Notes: generated from the sequence alone by a model not told the origin. Positions 35,301 through 47,589 are shown, numbered from the stretch's first letter. The stretch is DNA of 64,000 nucleotides from Isoetes taiwanensis (GCA_021234155.1 JAJEKV010000171.1:922752-986751), one strand, 5' to 3'. Program-made: numbers and translations.

Positions 35301-35730
35301 ATATGGCACACCCCATACATATATATAATGGTGATACTTTTCTAATATAAATAAGAAGATAAGAATATAAATTTAGGTATTTATTCAAAGACACTTGTTC
35401 AAAGCTTTTCTCTCGCTAATTCTCGCTATGTTCAAATTAATATATATAGTCATGGCGAGGCTCAATTCTTAGCGGTTTTCCTCATTGTGGCCCTCTTTTC
35501 TCGATGCAATATTCATGGCATTACGCTGCCTCCCCTCCGCCTTGGCCAAGACGGGCCAAGACCGGCAGTAAGTCCCGCCGGGCTCATTAGTGGCACATTT
35601 CAACCATAAAAATACTATTTTTCATCTCTATGGTTTGTAAGTATCATTCTATTATTGCAACCAATATCATTCATGGTTATCAAATGTTTCTCTCACAATT
35701 TCTTTTGATCTAGGTGTGCTTTTTTCTACG

Positions 35731-35989
35731 ATGAATAGAGGTAATCGCAATCGCATTTTGAGAATGAGCAAGACGGCAGGTAAGTATTTATATAGTTTTT
35801 ATTATACGCTTTACCCTCTAATTAGGTATGTGAGTTTATGCATGGAGTTTTAATTTGTTGTGTAGAGGAAAGGGACGAAGTTTAGAGAAAAATAGGAGGA
35901 GGACTCCACGAGGTAGGGGCAATCGTGGCGATGGTCCTCCAAGACGCCAACCTCCACCTATCACTACACCAAAGAGGTTTGGGTATTAA
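35731..35989 (+). CDS. Possible two-exon small RG-rich reading frame
   Basis: ATG at 35731 opens MNRGNRNRILRMSKTA, ending at a GCAG|GTAAGT junction after 35779. If an acceptor AG at 35866-35867 is used, the frame continues GKGRSLEKNRRRTPRGRGN.. with RGD, PPRRQPPP and a stop at 35987-35989, giving 56 residues. Arginine, glycine and proline dominate, as in the disordered N-termini of many plant transposon proteins and in RNA-binding RGG tails. The splice sites are inferred only from GT/AG and frame continuity. The region downstream to about 37.9 kb is decayed and unassigned, so this could be the first part of a larger broken transposon gene. Confidence 0.35.
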
Positions 35990-37880
35990 GATAGCTTTTT
36001 ATAAAAAATAATAAATAAATGAATTGTTTTTGCATGATATTTGTGCTTCAAGTAGCCCTCCTCCGCCCCCCCCTTCCTCGCAAACATGTCTCCCGCCGAG
36101 AGAGACCAAATTGCAAAGATATTTTGCCTCTTTGACACCAACGCCGCTAGGCAGCCTCCCCGCCCTATTCCCCAACGACATAGTGTTGATTATCGGCCTC
36201 CACGCTCTCGCGAGAATATTGAGAATGCTAGACATAGTATGGACTCCCCGCTCTAGGCAAGAGACGGAAACGATTTTTCTAATGCAAGGAACTTGAGGAA
36301 GATTTCAACAGTAAATATATATCCACTACGCATCAAACATTTCTTTGGTTGCAAAGATGTTAAAGATGCTCATTCTCTCATTACTTCCTGTGTCAAGAAG
36401 TAGTGGAGCAACAGACTCACAACCTTCAAGATCGCGACGATCATCACAGGTTCTGATCCAAGAACATGGTCGCCGCCTCGACTTGAGAGGCAAGGATCCC
36501 GACGACGCCCACGCGTCACCAAGAAGAGCGCCCATTTCGCTTTGTTTTAGACACGTAAGTCTCAAGGGTGATTTGGCCCCAATATACCCGACTATCATAT
36601 TAATAATAATTTTTGATGTAAGTTATGTGAACATATTATTTAAGATATCAACCTTAAATATTAGTACTTTGTCATCTAAATTTGTTGTTTTGTTCATTCT
36701 CTTCACTTAGAATACATTGCAAAGTGCTCAAAAGGTTCTTAATCGACGGATATGTATATTGACGGAGACATAAACACGCTTTTATATACCCACCATTTAT
36801 GCTTCAGTGGACGCTTCTTCCTAAGAAGGATGATGAGGGAAGTGTCTTTTATACTACAATCGAGGGACGCCGGTCACAAATAATATCTTCGCTTATGGCC
36901 TCCCCGCCGTATAGGGGAGTGGCTCGGGCGCTTTTATGACCAACGCGAAATAGAGAGCCGCCAAAATAAAATGAAACAGAAGTTTCCCGTGAGATAGAAA
37001 AAGCAAAGGCGCGAACCGAAGAAGCTCACTTCGATGATGGGCGAAGCTTATAATTAAAAGGAGGTACATGACCTAGTCATAGTCTTGTTTTTATTATTTT
37101 GATATGGCGCTGATCTATCGATTTATGTCAAAGGCACCATGTGGTCAAGGAACCAAGCGACTTATGCGAAAAGAAGGAGGCGATTGGTCAAAAGTCCCTA
37201 AACCACTTAATCTCCACAAGGAAGATATCAAGGTATTTTTTTTTTTTTGTCATTCGCTCACTTTAACTTGTGATAATGTTGTGTGCCTTGCAATCGATTG
37301 CATTCGAACGCAAAAAGGATCCGTAGCAAACATAGAGCTCTGACCGACAAAGCAAATCTAAAAAGTGATCGAAAAGGCGCCTCATTTTGGCTCCTGCCAT
37401 TTAAAAGGGTTTTTCCATAGATTCGTAAGAGCTATATTAGTTCACATTAATTTTAATAAGAACTTTAAATGTCACTAGCTAATACTGCTATATTGTCATA
37501 GGAACATCTATATACGGGTTTGCCCCTAACAAGCAAAGAGGTACAAGTAGCCACCAACGGGAGCCGCTTTATCCTCAGATCAATAGTTATAATGACGAGG
37601 GAACTCTCCCAATTCAAGGAATGCGGGTGCGCTAGAAAATTATTATAATTCTATGAACTACATTAACGCCATATTCTTTTGGTTTTATAGGAAGCAAAGT
37701 ATGATATGAATGAAGGTCTACAAAGATGACATAAGGCTCTCGGCGCCAGGGGATCTCGCAAACGCCGATGGAGAGCCATCCAATCGCAACCGCATCGCGG
37801 CCCCCTAACTACGCACTTCTGATGACTACTCCACTTAATCCGAGAGAGAGTAGCTCTAGGCTAAAAGGGTGGATACTCCT
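35990..37880. other. Unassigned region downstream of the RG-rich frame
   Basis: Plus-strand pieces at 36024-36296, 36345-36710 and 37104-37343 have proline- and arginine-rich or exon-like composition, and there are GT/AG-like junctions near 37060 and 37680. None matches a domain I can name. A CACTA accessory protein (Transposase_24-like) was considered but not supported. Confidence 0.25.
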
Positions 37881-37891
37881 CTTAATGAGTC

Positions 37892-38036
37892 TTTTGTGAT
37901 TATTTAAAAAATATAAATACAATTCACTTTTTGTGATTATTTAAAAATATAAATATAAAAATAATTTTGTGACTATTTAAAAATATGAATATAAAAACAC
38001 TTTTGTGATTATTTAAAAATATTTTTATATAAATAT
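37892..38036. repeat. 36-37-bp AT-rich tandem repeat, four units
   Basis: TTTTGTGATTATTTAAAAAT (or GACT) starts at 37892, 37929, 37965 and 38001, followed by ATAAATATAAAA-type spacers. Long poly-T tracts and a repeated GACGATCC...CACGGGCTTTTT phrase follow to 38215. Confidence 0.9.
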
Positions 38037-38219
38037 ATTTTTTATTTTTTTTTTTTTTTTTTTCTTTTTTTCAAGATAAAGATGACGATCCACGGGGCTT
38101 TTTTTTTTTTGCCACGGGCTTTTTTATATAAATATATTTTTATTTTTTTATTTATTTTTTCCCTTCACGTCGCATGACGATCCATCCACGGGCTTTTTTT
38201 TTGCTACGGGCTTTTCTAC

Positions 38220-38520
38220 ACGCCGATTTTCAATTTTCCACGCGTTCCGTTCCATGTCACGTCGCGATGCGACGTATACACGCGGCTTTCACGGCACGCT
38301 GTAGATTTTGGTGATGTTCCACGGTATATTCCATCGTATATTTCACGCGTCACGTGCCATGCGACGCCCTCAAGGCGACGTCCCGTGGTCACGCGCGTCT
38401 GACGACGCCAAGGCTGACGCCGCCAACGCCGCATAGCGACGACGCCGATGCGACGCGGTTCAAGGCTGACGGCGAGCCGACGTCGGCCGACGTCGCTAGA
38501 GACGCCGCTATTAAGGCCGC
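38220..38520. repeat. GACGC-rich CpG cluster
   Basis: CACGTCGCGATGCGACGTAT, GCGACGCC, GACGACGCC and GCCGACGTCGGCCGACGTCGC strings fill 300 bp. It shares words with the other GACGC clusters. On the minus strand it is followed, about 90-120 bp on, by an AT-rich run containing TATTTATATAAAA, so a minus-strand promoter arrangement comparable to those at 11 kb and 14.9 kb is possible. It borders the 3' side of the minus-strand LINE relic. Confidence 0.65.
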
Positions 38521-38579
38521 TAAATGGCCTTTTTCTTGTTGTGATAATCATGAACACACGCGGGCCGGAGTATCCAATG

Positions 38580-41030
38580 TCACAAAGCCGTACACTTCTT
38601 CCACCCCACAAGGACACCGGCCGCTGAAAAAGTATCTAAGAGCATTTTGGCAAAGAACAAGATTCTCGGCATTAGCTTAATAGGAAGAGGAACGGTCGTC
38701 GGTGATATTGATTGCAAAACCTCTTGTGTGCCATCCTCCATTGCAAGACCATGGAGAAGTCCCTCTATGGTTGCAACGGGTGAATAATCGCTGACAAAGC
38801 CTCCAAGCGACAATTGTGAAAAGCAATGGTGCTAAATGACATCCTTGGCGAATACCATGACCGAAAGTGAGAAGGCATCCGGACGCTCACAATGGAACAT
38901 AACAAATACCGAAAGCGTAGATAATGTAGCTTCATAATATCCGATGTGAATTGTTCCCCAAATCCCAGCTTAGCATACATCGATGCATGAATTTCCAAAT
39001 GACACCGTCATAAGCCTTTGCAAAATCAAGCTTAAGGTATATAACTAGAAGGTTTTGCTTTACGCGCCCAATAAATTCTCTCGTAGCGAAGAACAACAAC
39101 ATTGTTCAGAATGCGCCATTTTGGAAGAAAACCCGATTGGGTTATTGAGATGGACTCTCGCTAAGATGTCATTTATCCGCTCTGCAAAAGCCTTGGCAAA
39201 AATCTTATATATGGATGACAGTAAGGTGATGGGCCACCAGCCTGAAATAGTCTGAGGATCCTTGACCTTGGGGATGAGTGAGATGGCACCCGGTGTGTTT
39301 AGAATTCTATTCAAAGCAAAGAACTCAACCGAAAGTCACGTAAAGCATCATACACATCTGGCTCCAGCCATTTCCAATACTCCTGGAAGAACTCAATTGA
39401 TAACCTGGGCATTTGCCTCTTTTCAGTTCAAAGATTGCCGAACCCAAATCTCAAATTGGCCATAGCCTCTATTGACTCGAAATGCCATCGAGATGATAGG
39501 GGAAATCTTGCAGACAAAGATCTCACATTTCATTGAAAGGGAAGATGTCTCAAAGAAAAAGTCCGGAAGTGGTTATGCGATGTTGCTTGAGTTCGCTTGG
39601 CTCTATTAGCACCGAACCGCTCGGCAAAAGCAATGAGGACATGGTTGACATCATGCGACGCCTTTTAGTCGCATCGAAAAAGAAGCCCGCATAACCGGTC
39701 TCCATCAATTTAAACCCACGCCAGACCTTCGCCTTTTTGCCTCCGCTAAATTTGCTCCTCCAATGCTTGATCTCAGGCTAAAATATCAATGATCTCGAAA
39801 GCACTGAAGACGCCCCCCGCCGAGTATGGAGCGTCCCGATACAAGTTGTCCAAAAAGCACGACTGGCCGCCACGTGCACTCGACCCCACCGCTTGGCAAA
39901 ACCTCCGATTGCCGCAATTGCATCCACTATGCCGGTCCATGCCTCGACATCGGGTCAAGGCGCTTTGTCCAAGCATTCTTGCAACCTTCTTGAAAGTCAA
40001 CATCCTTTAAGAACTTCACGCCTGCCAAAAACATCGCCCCCGCCCAAGCCGCCATTGCCGCAGGGGCTCGCCCCGAAATGAATTGATGGTGGTCTGCTGA
40101 GTTGTCTCCGAGACGTAACAAAAAGACCTCGAAGTGCCGCGAATCTGATCTCGCATTTTAGTAAGCTCTATCCAATCGAGAGCTTGCGCCGACCCCCACT
40201 AACTTGACCATTGCACCAAGTAAAGGCACATTCACCATCAATCTCCGAGAGGTTGCAAATATGGAGTAGATGGAGCCACCGGGCTGGCATTCAAAACCAG
40301 ACACCATCAGAGAGGTCGCCCAAACCGACTGGACTCCATTTCCACCATATTAAGATCCCCAACAAGAAACCATGAAATGTGGCAGCCCAAGCCGAGCATC
40401 TTCCCTCGCAAAGAGGCCCACAAAGAAGCTCTCGATGGGGCCTGCTTCGCATAAACATTAATTAGACCATATTTAACCCCTTGTTCCTCGCCATACAATT
40501 AGGGGCCCAACGACCAAAACGCTCACCGAAAGTAAAGATGACCGGGCAAGGAAGGAAGCCATGCTATCACCAACCCCAAACCGCGTAATCACCACAAGCG
40601 ATAAGGACATTAAACATTTGACCAATCATGTTCCGCAAGCTTTGATATGTCTCCCTTACTTACACTTGTGCTCTTGAAGACATACAAACCGGCATCCAAT
40701 CTAGATAAGTAAATGACTCGGGCTTTGAGGGGGGAGGAGGCTACCCCCTAACATTCCGTGTGTCTCAAGGGAATTTGAGGATGTTTCCGACATCCGCATG
40801 GCAAGAGTAACCTCATCAACCAAATCAGCCCACCGAAGTGGATCAAAGCACCACAGTGGGATGCAATGGGAGGGGCAGTGCTACCTGAAGCAGGATCCGA
40901 GGGCTGGGATGCAGAGGAATTAGATCCCTTAGCTGATTTTTGTGGTTGACGAAGAGCCAGTGGATGTTTTGGTGGTGGGTGGAAGCCACACCGATCAATG
41001 TCCATATATTGTCCACGAGCCTCTTCAATT
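38580..41030 (-). pseudogene. L1-like LINE relic: endonuclease and reverse transcriptase
   Basis: Reading leftward, 40498-40307 contains GLINVYAKQAPSR and SWFLVGDLNMVE, matching the AP-endonuclease domain that nicks target DNA in non-LTR retrotransposons. At 39314-39060, ISLIPKVKDPQTISGWWPIT and IYKIFAKAFAERI match RT blocks 1-2 (normally W/YRPI.L). At 38998-38765, MEIHASMYAKLGFGEQFTSD continues the fingers region. At 38813-38580 a piece resembling LLDTFSAASGL..W.K lies after the catalytic segment; a TDD-reading frame occurs near 38695-38704, but out of frame with its neighbours. Many stops and shifts separate these, so it is dead. A proline-rich piece at 41005-40748 may belong to the 5' part. 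No poly-A tail or target duplication was identified. Confidence 0.8.
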
Positions 41031-42960
41031 TGCTCTTGTGATTTCTAGATTTCAGCCAGTCTCAAGATTTGGTGATCCGTGACCCGAGGTGGTGGAGGGC
41101 AACTGGAAGAGCAGGGGGCACAGGCACAGGGATGTGAGAGATATCCATTGAGGTGAGAGCTGATCTAGGAGCATGGAGAGCCAGAGAAGCAAATGGAGGA
41201 CCTTGTGGGTGAATTTATTGTAATTTAAATGTTTAATGGTGCGTGATCTTCTTTTTACTTAGTGCTCTTAGTCGAGAGTTGCATCATGCATTGCCACACT
41301 CATGATGAGGTGATGAGACACACCTTAGGCTTCAAGATGAGGTAATGAAGCTTTTTTACCCAAAATCACATAGCTAGTTGTGTGGTAGGGTTTGAATTAA
41401 GGATGTGTAGGACAACATGCCGAAGACCAAATCTTGTGCAAGGAATCGTGCACATATAGGGCCCAATCTTCTACACTGAAATAGGGCGGACGACCAATTT
41501 GGAGAGCCCAAATATTGTGGGCGCTCAATTTTATAGGCCCAAATTGGACGGGTGCCAATTTAAGGAAAATTGTTTTTAACCCTCAAATTGATCTGGCCTA
41601 ATTTGTTGGTCCAAAATTAAGGCCCACCAAATTTGAGGGCCAAAAAGAAAGGGATTTTTTTTTCGCTCAATTTGGGTGAGCGCCCAATTTGGACACCCCA
41701 AATCGCAATTTGGCCTGATTAATGAGGGCCAATCTCGCTCTCCCCGTTTTTTTTAAAGACATTTTCAGCAAGCTTTGATATGATTTTCATGTGTTTTGTG
41801 CTTGGAAACGAGGTGGCTACCCAATTTATAATGATCTATCTTTCGCTGTGTGGGACTAGTTTCTAGGATTGAAGATCCGTAACCAAAGGGTTCCTGACAT
41901 TTAAAGGTGGACGTTTGGTTGCCAAAGGGTTTCTTGCCCATGGAAGGTGCAGTCACTCTAGGGGAGGCTAAGGACTGGAACCATGATGTTCTGCATCAGA
42001 TTGACACTGAGCCAACACTTTTGCACTCCAAAGAAAGGCGGGTAGAAGATGTAAAAGTCGCATTTAATTAAAGTGGGTCACATGCCATTCCCATTTTTTT
42101 TGGAACCTTGTCATTTTACACAAAAAGGACATGCGAAACTTTTGAAACCACTTTATCGCTTTAGAAGATGCCTTTTTTCCTGTGTGAAAAAAAATGTTAA
42201 GGAAAATTACATGGTCTACTTTTCTCAATTAACGAAGTCGAAAAAAAGGTAAAGAGCACATCTAAAATCAATGAAAATGCTATCTCATTTGTAAGCAAAA
42301 GTGTTAATCAGCCTTTAAATTTTTATGCATAAATTATTTCACTACATTATATTTTATAGTGGTTGAATGAATGAATGAATGAATGTTTTATTATTTTGTC
42401 GTCAGACCATCAGGTCTATATGACAATGACATTTTCCTACTAACAACCCCCCGTTCACGAGTCGATGTCACTCCAAGGGAGCATCATCCAACTCAAATTC
42501 CTGGTCTCTCTCATGTTCTTCATACATACCGAGTAAATCCTTGTAGTCCTTGAAGAGACCATGAAGATCGGGCTATCACAACTATTACATCATCTTCGCA
42601 CACATACCACCTACTGGAAAAAAGGTCCGAGGTGTGAAAGCAACTTCGAAGATAATAGAAATCTAAACGCGCTGGCCTGCCCAATGCATGTCACCAACCT
42701 CTTCTCGTCCTCTTTCTTCAATGAATGGGTCTTTCATGACTCCCGATCACGTCCTTTCTGCTCGCGATCTGGACTGGAAGAGATAAAATCAAGTTAGAAA
42801 AGTGACCCTACAGACAATACAAATAAAAAAAAACAACCAGTTCTAACGTGAAAAGCAGCTCAGATTGGAAAATGCAGGTCTTAGGGCCTTCTTCGACTCC
42901 CGAGTCGAGAAACGTAGGTCAGAGGAAAAAATGGAAAAAAAAAACCTTTTTTTTTCATTT
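41031..42960. other. Unassigned region with a (TGAA)5 microsatellite
   Basis: The 41430-41720 part is made of irregular repeats of GCCCAATTTGG, GGGCCAA and AAATTGG words on both strands. A (TGAA)5 run lies at 42364-42385. Minus-strand sequence at 42540-42430 looks protein-like (acidic, D/E-rich) but matches no family I know. Confidence 0.35.
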
Positions 42961-42965
42961 TTATT

Positions 42966-42999
42966 GGGCCTTTCTCGACTCGCGAGTCGAGAAAGGCCC
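42966..42999. repeat. Perfect 34-bp palindrome
   Basis: GGGCCTTTCTCGACTCG is followed with no spacer by its exact reverse complement. A partial echo (GACTCCCGAGTCGAGAAACG) lies at 42895-42914, so the GACTC/GAGTC core is duplicated. It could form a cruciform or be a protein-binding dyad. Confidence 0.95.
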
Positions 43000-43037
43000 T
43001 TAAGGCCCCTCTAAGAGCCTCTCTGTGACGTTCCAGC

Positions 43038-43066
43038 ACAGTATACGGTCCTAAGACGTATACTGT
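43038..43066. repeat. Inverted repeat, 10-bp arms with 9-nt loop
   Basis: ACAGTATACG (43038-43047) and CGTATACTGT (43057-43066) are exact reverse complements separated by GTCCTAAGA. It is the second of three dyads within 150 bp. Confidence 0.9.
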
Positions 43067-43079
43067 ACTGCCTCGTCAT

Positions 43080-43110
43080 GCGTACACGCCATTCCGACTG
43101 ACGTGTACGC
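43080..43110. repeat. Inverted repeat, 9-bp arms with 13-nt loop
   Basis: GCGTACACG (43080-43088) and CGTGTACGC (43102-43110) are exact reverse complements. It follows the preceding dyad by only 13 bp, and repeated GTGTACA words continue to 43220. Confidence 0.9.
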
Positions 43111-44231
43111 CAACGTGTAGCCAAGCAAGTAGCACCCTAGGGGGCAACTTGCAAGGTGTGTACATTTATTTATGTGCACATTTACTCATATGCACATTTA
43201 TCCAAGTGTACACATTTACCCATGTGGACACTTTATGCCACTTAGTCATTAAAGGCAAGTGGGCCACACCCAATTATCCCACATGCTTAAAGGGATAATG
43301 GGAAACCCTAGCCCTAACCCTTTGTCTATATAGGTAAAGGAAACCCTAACTTGCTATTTTCGTTCATACCATTTTAGGGCCATTTGTGGAATAAATTCTC
43401 AAAATATGGTTTGAGGTTGTTGAACCTTTGTTTTTCCTCCTCGGGTGTAAGGCCTTCTTAATAGCTTTTGCCACCGCATGTACCAACTCCCTTGATGTGT
43501 CACTTCCATTGCTTCAAAGTGGGCAAGCGGTCCTCTAGTTCACCTTTGAGAGAGTTGACTCATGAGAATGATCCCTCCGTCGTGTAAGATGCTTCCCAAG
43601 AATAGCCCCTCCGTGGACTAGGTCTAATGGCTTGCCACTTTTCAACCTATAGGTAAGGCATGGGGGCTCGGAGTGGACTACCCCAAGCCATGATGTGTCA
43701 CTTCCATTGGGTTCATGAATTCTCGTCCCAAGAATGATAAGGGCCCAAGCTTGGTCCCATCCCCGTAGTCACCTTGAGTCAAAGATGTAGATCTCTCTAT
43801 GCAGGGAGTGATCCCTACGCCCCGGCACGAATTCATGGGAGATGCAAGAACAAGGATCCAGCCCCTCCAGCTTAGAGGTGAGATCTCCTTTGTCCCCATA
43901 AGAATCCTCCAATAGAATGAGTCCCAACACTTTAATCAAAGATTAATAACTTATTGTCGCCGCTTTTTTCCCATAACTTTTTGATCTACTCATGAAAATG
44001 GGCTTGATGGAGCGGAATGAAAAGATCCCTCAAATGATATATGGTTATGATGTATTTCAATCCATCGCCATGAATTAACCTTAAAAATATGGTTTTTGCT
44101 CCTTATATATTTACATCCCAAAAAGATATAACAATGGGTTGTCATTAGAAAGATCTTGAGGAGGACTTGCCACAAATAGTGTTCTCGACCTGAAGTTTTG
44201 ATCTTATAGTAGAAAAATGACACCGAAAAGT
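43111..44231 (+). other. LTR- or promoter-like region, unassigned
   Basis: Repeated TGTACACATTTA-type words (43150-43230) precede GGAAACCCTAGCCCTAACCC, then TCTATATAGG at about 43325 and GGAAACCCTAACTTG. A TATATA motif set in AACCCTA words is common in plant LTRs near the transcription start. An 18-bp direct repeat GATGTGTCACTTCCATTG lies at 43494 and 43692. I could not define element boundaries. Confidence 0.35.
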
Positions 44232-44852
44232 TGTTAGAACCCGCACGCCCCGCCACATAATACTAATAAAATCATGAGCTCTTCTTTATTGGACCGCTTT
44301 AAAAACAATGGATCCCTTAATGGGACAAAATTAGATCTCAAATTACCTCTAACATCAAAAGCCCCGCAGAAGACCAAGCAACAGACTGCAAAGCACGCCT
44401 GCGCAAAGAAGAGGCAGAGAAATGCATAAGTGATGGGCCGCCAAGAGATCGGGCCGGGCCACAACCGTGATTTCAGGCATCTCAAGAGGCACCGCCAACA
44501 TTCCTCGAAATCAGGCCTCCTTCTAGGAGTCTGCACCAGAGATCCGACAAAGTGTCTATATTGGGCCGAGGCCATTGTACTATATATATGAGTAGAGCTA
44601 GCATTCACAAAGCTAGATGACTTTTTGGTCTTATCTCACTTCGCTTTCTCGACAGAGCTCATGTATCATCTTTGATATCAAAGAGTTTTGTTCTCATCAT
44701 TGTGTTCTTATTGTTTTCTTTGTTCTCTCTTCTCCTTTTCCTTTGTTTCTTTGCAAATCCCACGTGACATACGCCTACGGATTCTCCCCGCTTGATCCAC
44801 GGGTCCTAAAAGAGGGCTGTCTTGCAGAGTTCCCAACCCGCACTCCCAAACA
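44232..44852 (+). mobile_element. LTR of an unnamed retrotransposon family (copy A)
   Basis: This 621-bp segment starts TGTTAG and ends CCCAAACA, the TG...CA form of LTRs. It shares a long, moderately diverged stretch with copy B (51394-51979) in the opposite orientation: CACCGCCAACATTCCT, CAGGCCTCCTTC, AGTGTCTATATTGGGCC, GCCATTGTACTATATATATG, GTAGAGCTAGCA, TTGCAAATCCC and GATCCACGGGTCCT. Similarity starts at TGTTAG and stops at CAAACA, which fixes the ends. The TACTATATATATGAG run near 44579 is the likely TATA box. Neither a PPT before it nor a clear PBS or 5-bp target duplication is visible, so it may be a solo LTR or truncated element. The minus-strand open frame at 44234-44608 is not a gene. 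Confidence 0.7.
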
Positions 44853-45099
44853 CCGCCGCCGGGTCTCATTTTTCTTTTCCTTCTTTCTTTTACCATGTCC
44901 GCCTCGAAGCCACCCCCGTGAGGAGCTTAGCCGACGGCTGCCTCGCTTTGAGCGCCATCAACGCCGCTGGTTGCTCAAGATATGTATGACACTAGTTATG
45001 ATATTAAGGGAGGCCATATTCGCCACGAAGCTCAATCAAGACCACCTACTCCTCGTGTTCACTCTCCCCGGCTCTCCTCCAAATAAGTAAACATTGTTC

Positions 45100-46786
45100 A
45101 CAACCTCAATCACCACATCATACACCGTTCAGCCCCTCCAACTTATTTCCACACCCGTAGAGTGCCTACATTCATATCTCCTTTGGCCATACCTCCCTCC
45201 TTTCACAACCATCATCTCCCCGAGGAATGGGTTATCCTCAGGACGGCTCCCCATATCATATATGATGCCCCATCGATACAAACCGGAGATCATCCTCAAA
45301 CCAGCATCCGCCACGCCATGAGGCCGCCCACCTAACATCGGCCCTTTGATGGTGGCCAAGAACCCGACGGGAAGAATGGACGGTCATTCATCCCGCCTCC
45401 CCTGATCGCCCTAGCTGCGGAAGCGTAACAAACATGAGCACATGATAACAACAATAACATACCCACCTCGGAGGGTGGTCCACCATATCACAGTAGCTGC
45501 AACAACACATCAATACATCAACATAACATGGGAAAATCCTACCCAGGCTCAGACTCTTGGGGAAAGACTGATGGCTTGGGTCTCCGGATAACAATGCATG
45601 TAATTCATGGCAAATGGATTGGGCCGCATAGAAACATGGCCGCTGGGTAGTCCACTCCATCCGCCTCCCCCAAGTAGGCACACTTTGCGTAATAGGTTGA
45701 AAAACTTTGGGACCTAACCGTGAGCTCACGGGTGAATAGCCAGAGGGGCTACTACTACTGGGTTGCATCTCCCCAGCCCCGATGAGGCAGGAGGGAAGTC
45801 ACCTCCCCTCCAGAAGCACCCATGCCCTTCATAGGCGGCTAGAGAGCCACTGCTCTTATTCGACTTCAACTCACTGGAAGGTGACGCATCACCCCACGAG
45901 TGTCGAGCTCATGCCTTGCCCACACGCGGTGACAAGCCATTAAGCCTAGCCCGCAGAGACCCCCAGGTAGGCTTTACACACCGTAGGGGTCGGGCCGTAG
46001 GGACATGTTCTTCCTTATCAGCCGGTCGGATCCCTCCACCCACAACCAGGCGGGCTCCTGTACACGGGCCGCATTAATTGGGAATTAATGGGCTAAAACT
46101 ATGATCATACAACTACTTGGGCTCTGGGTCTCTACCCCCCTTCCCAATACACAAGAGTGGCGCATAGAATGTCAAAACATCATCACAAATGTAACCGAAT
46201 AGTAGAATACATCTATTCTAATCTACCTAATCATACATGGTTAGGTTCCTTTGTTAGTGTATATCATTCTTAGGTTGTAGGGGTCGCCTATAGCTAAGAA
46301 TGAATACTAATCCTATGGAATGAGGGCTGAAAACCCGGATCTAACTATCGGATCAACCACTAACCGGCTTCTTGGCTGGCTCCCACTCCTCAAGGCCCAT
46401 GCCGCCAATCCCCGGTGATCGCCGGCTTGGATCGAATCGCAACTAAGGAATTCCGCCTTCCTCATCGCTCGTGCAGCGGCCCAATGCTACCCAATCCGAC
46501 TTTGTGGGGGCTCGGAACCTAAAGGGTTTCCCTTTAGGCTTTATGCCCCTTTATCCCCACGAATTTAGGGCTGGGCCCTCTTGGTCAATGGCCTATTGCC
46601 ACATGGCAAAAGGGTATTATATTCACATGTGGTCTTAACATGTGCAATATAATGGTTCACAGGGTTGTATCCTAGGGTACTACCCCTTTATGGTCGATGT
46701 GTACATGTCGCCCGAAAGTGACATATTAGTGACGGTCCCGTGATAATATAATGATTTCATACCGTATATTATTCTCGAACGTCACA
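45100..46786 (-). mobile_element. 3' LTR of the chromovirus (outer end uncertain)
   Basis: On the minus strand the polypurine tract AAGGTGGGGAGAA (46799-46787) is followed by TGTGACG, the usual start of a chromovirus LTR. The following 1.6-1.7 kb is non-coding, GC-moderate and contains no other element, as expected of a long plant gypsy LTR. The outer end near 45.1 kb is a guess because no second copy of this LTR is present in the window to define it. Confidence 0.6.
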
Positions 46787-46799
46787 TTCTCCCCACCTT
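46787..46799 (-). other. Polypurine tract of the chromovirus
   Basis: AAGGTGGGGAGAA on the minus strand lies just inside the TGTGAC LTR start and downstream of the chromodomain, exactly where plus-strand DNA synthesis is primed in Ty3/gypsy elements. A direct repeat of the 23 bp around it (CTCCCCACCTTGGATTGATG at about 46790 and 46831) is also present. Confidence 0.7.
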
Positions 46800-47589
46800 G
46801 GATTGATGCTGTCCGCAGCATCACGAGTCTCCCCACCTTGGATTGATGCTAACCTGCAATGAATTCGATGCATCCAACATACTAATATCATATCCACCTT
46901 GAAGAAAGGAACCTGCATACAGCTTATCGAATTCTTTCGATATTTTTAATTTAGACAATTATTATAAGGTAATAAAAAGTTATAAGTAAAATGTTTATAA
47001 TCGTTTTGTGGTAAGGCTTTTAATTTATGCCTTAATTGAACATTACTTAAAATATCAAGATTAAAATATCAAGATTAAACATAACAAAAGTGTTCCTAAG
47101 GTTCTCGTCCCCATTGTAGCATTTACTCACTACATATGCTACAAGATCTTGTAGTGCAACCTCCCTCCTCTGCTTCGTCGCTCTATTGGCCCTGTGTTCA
47201 AAGACTACATTAGTATCATTTAATTATTAATAGAATTTTGGTTATATGGTGACCACCCCACCTATCTACATGAATGCATGGCTAATCTCCCGGCGTAAGA
47301 AGAGGATGATTCTTCCATCGTGGGTCGTGGGGACAAAGACCCTATCATGCCTATATGCCAGCCATGCCTACACCTTTAGTTGCCCATCGTGGAGGATAGG
47401 GTCCTTCCCATATATGGGCTTGAAGGACGATTCCTCCTATCAAAGCATATATGGGGCTAGAGGTGCTTTTCCTATCAAATGCATTCCTGAATGACCTCTT
47501 TTCTCTCAAGTTGACTACTTCCGTGGCATCGAAGTAGACTCCTACATTACCTCACTCACCCATCGGTTCAAGTCGACCACTTCTGCGAC

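Noticed and set aside
35953-35965. CACTACACCAAAG as a possible CACTA terminus
   Set aside because: It lies inside the RG-rich reading frame and has no partner terminus or subterminal motif array nearby.
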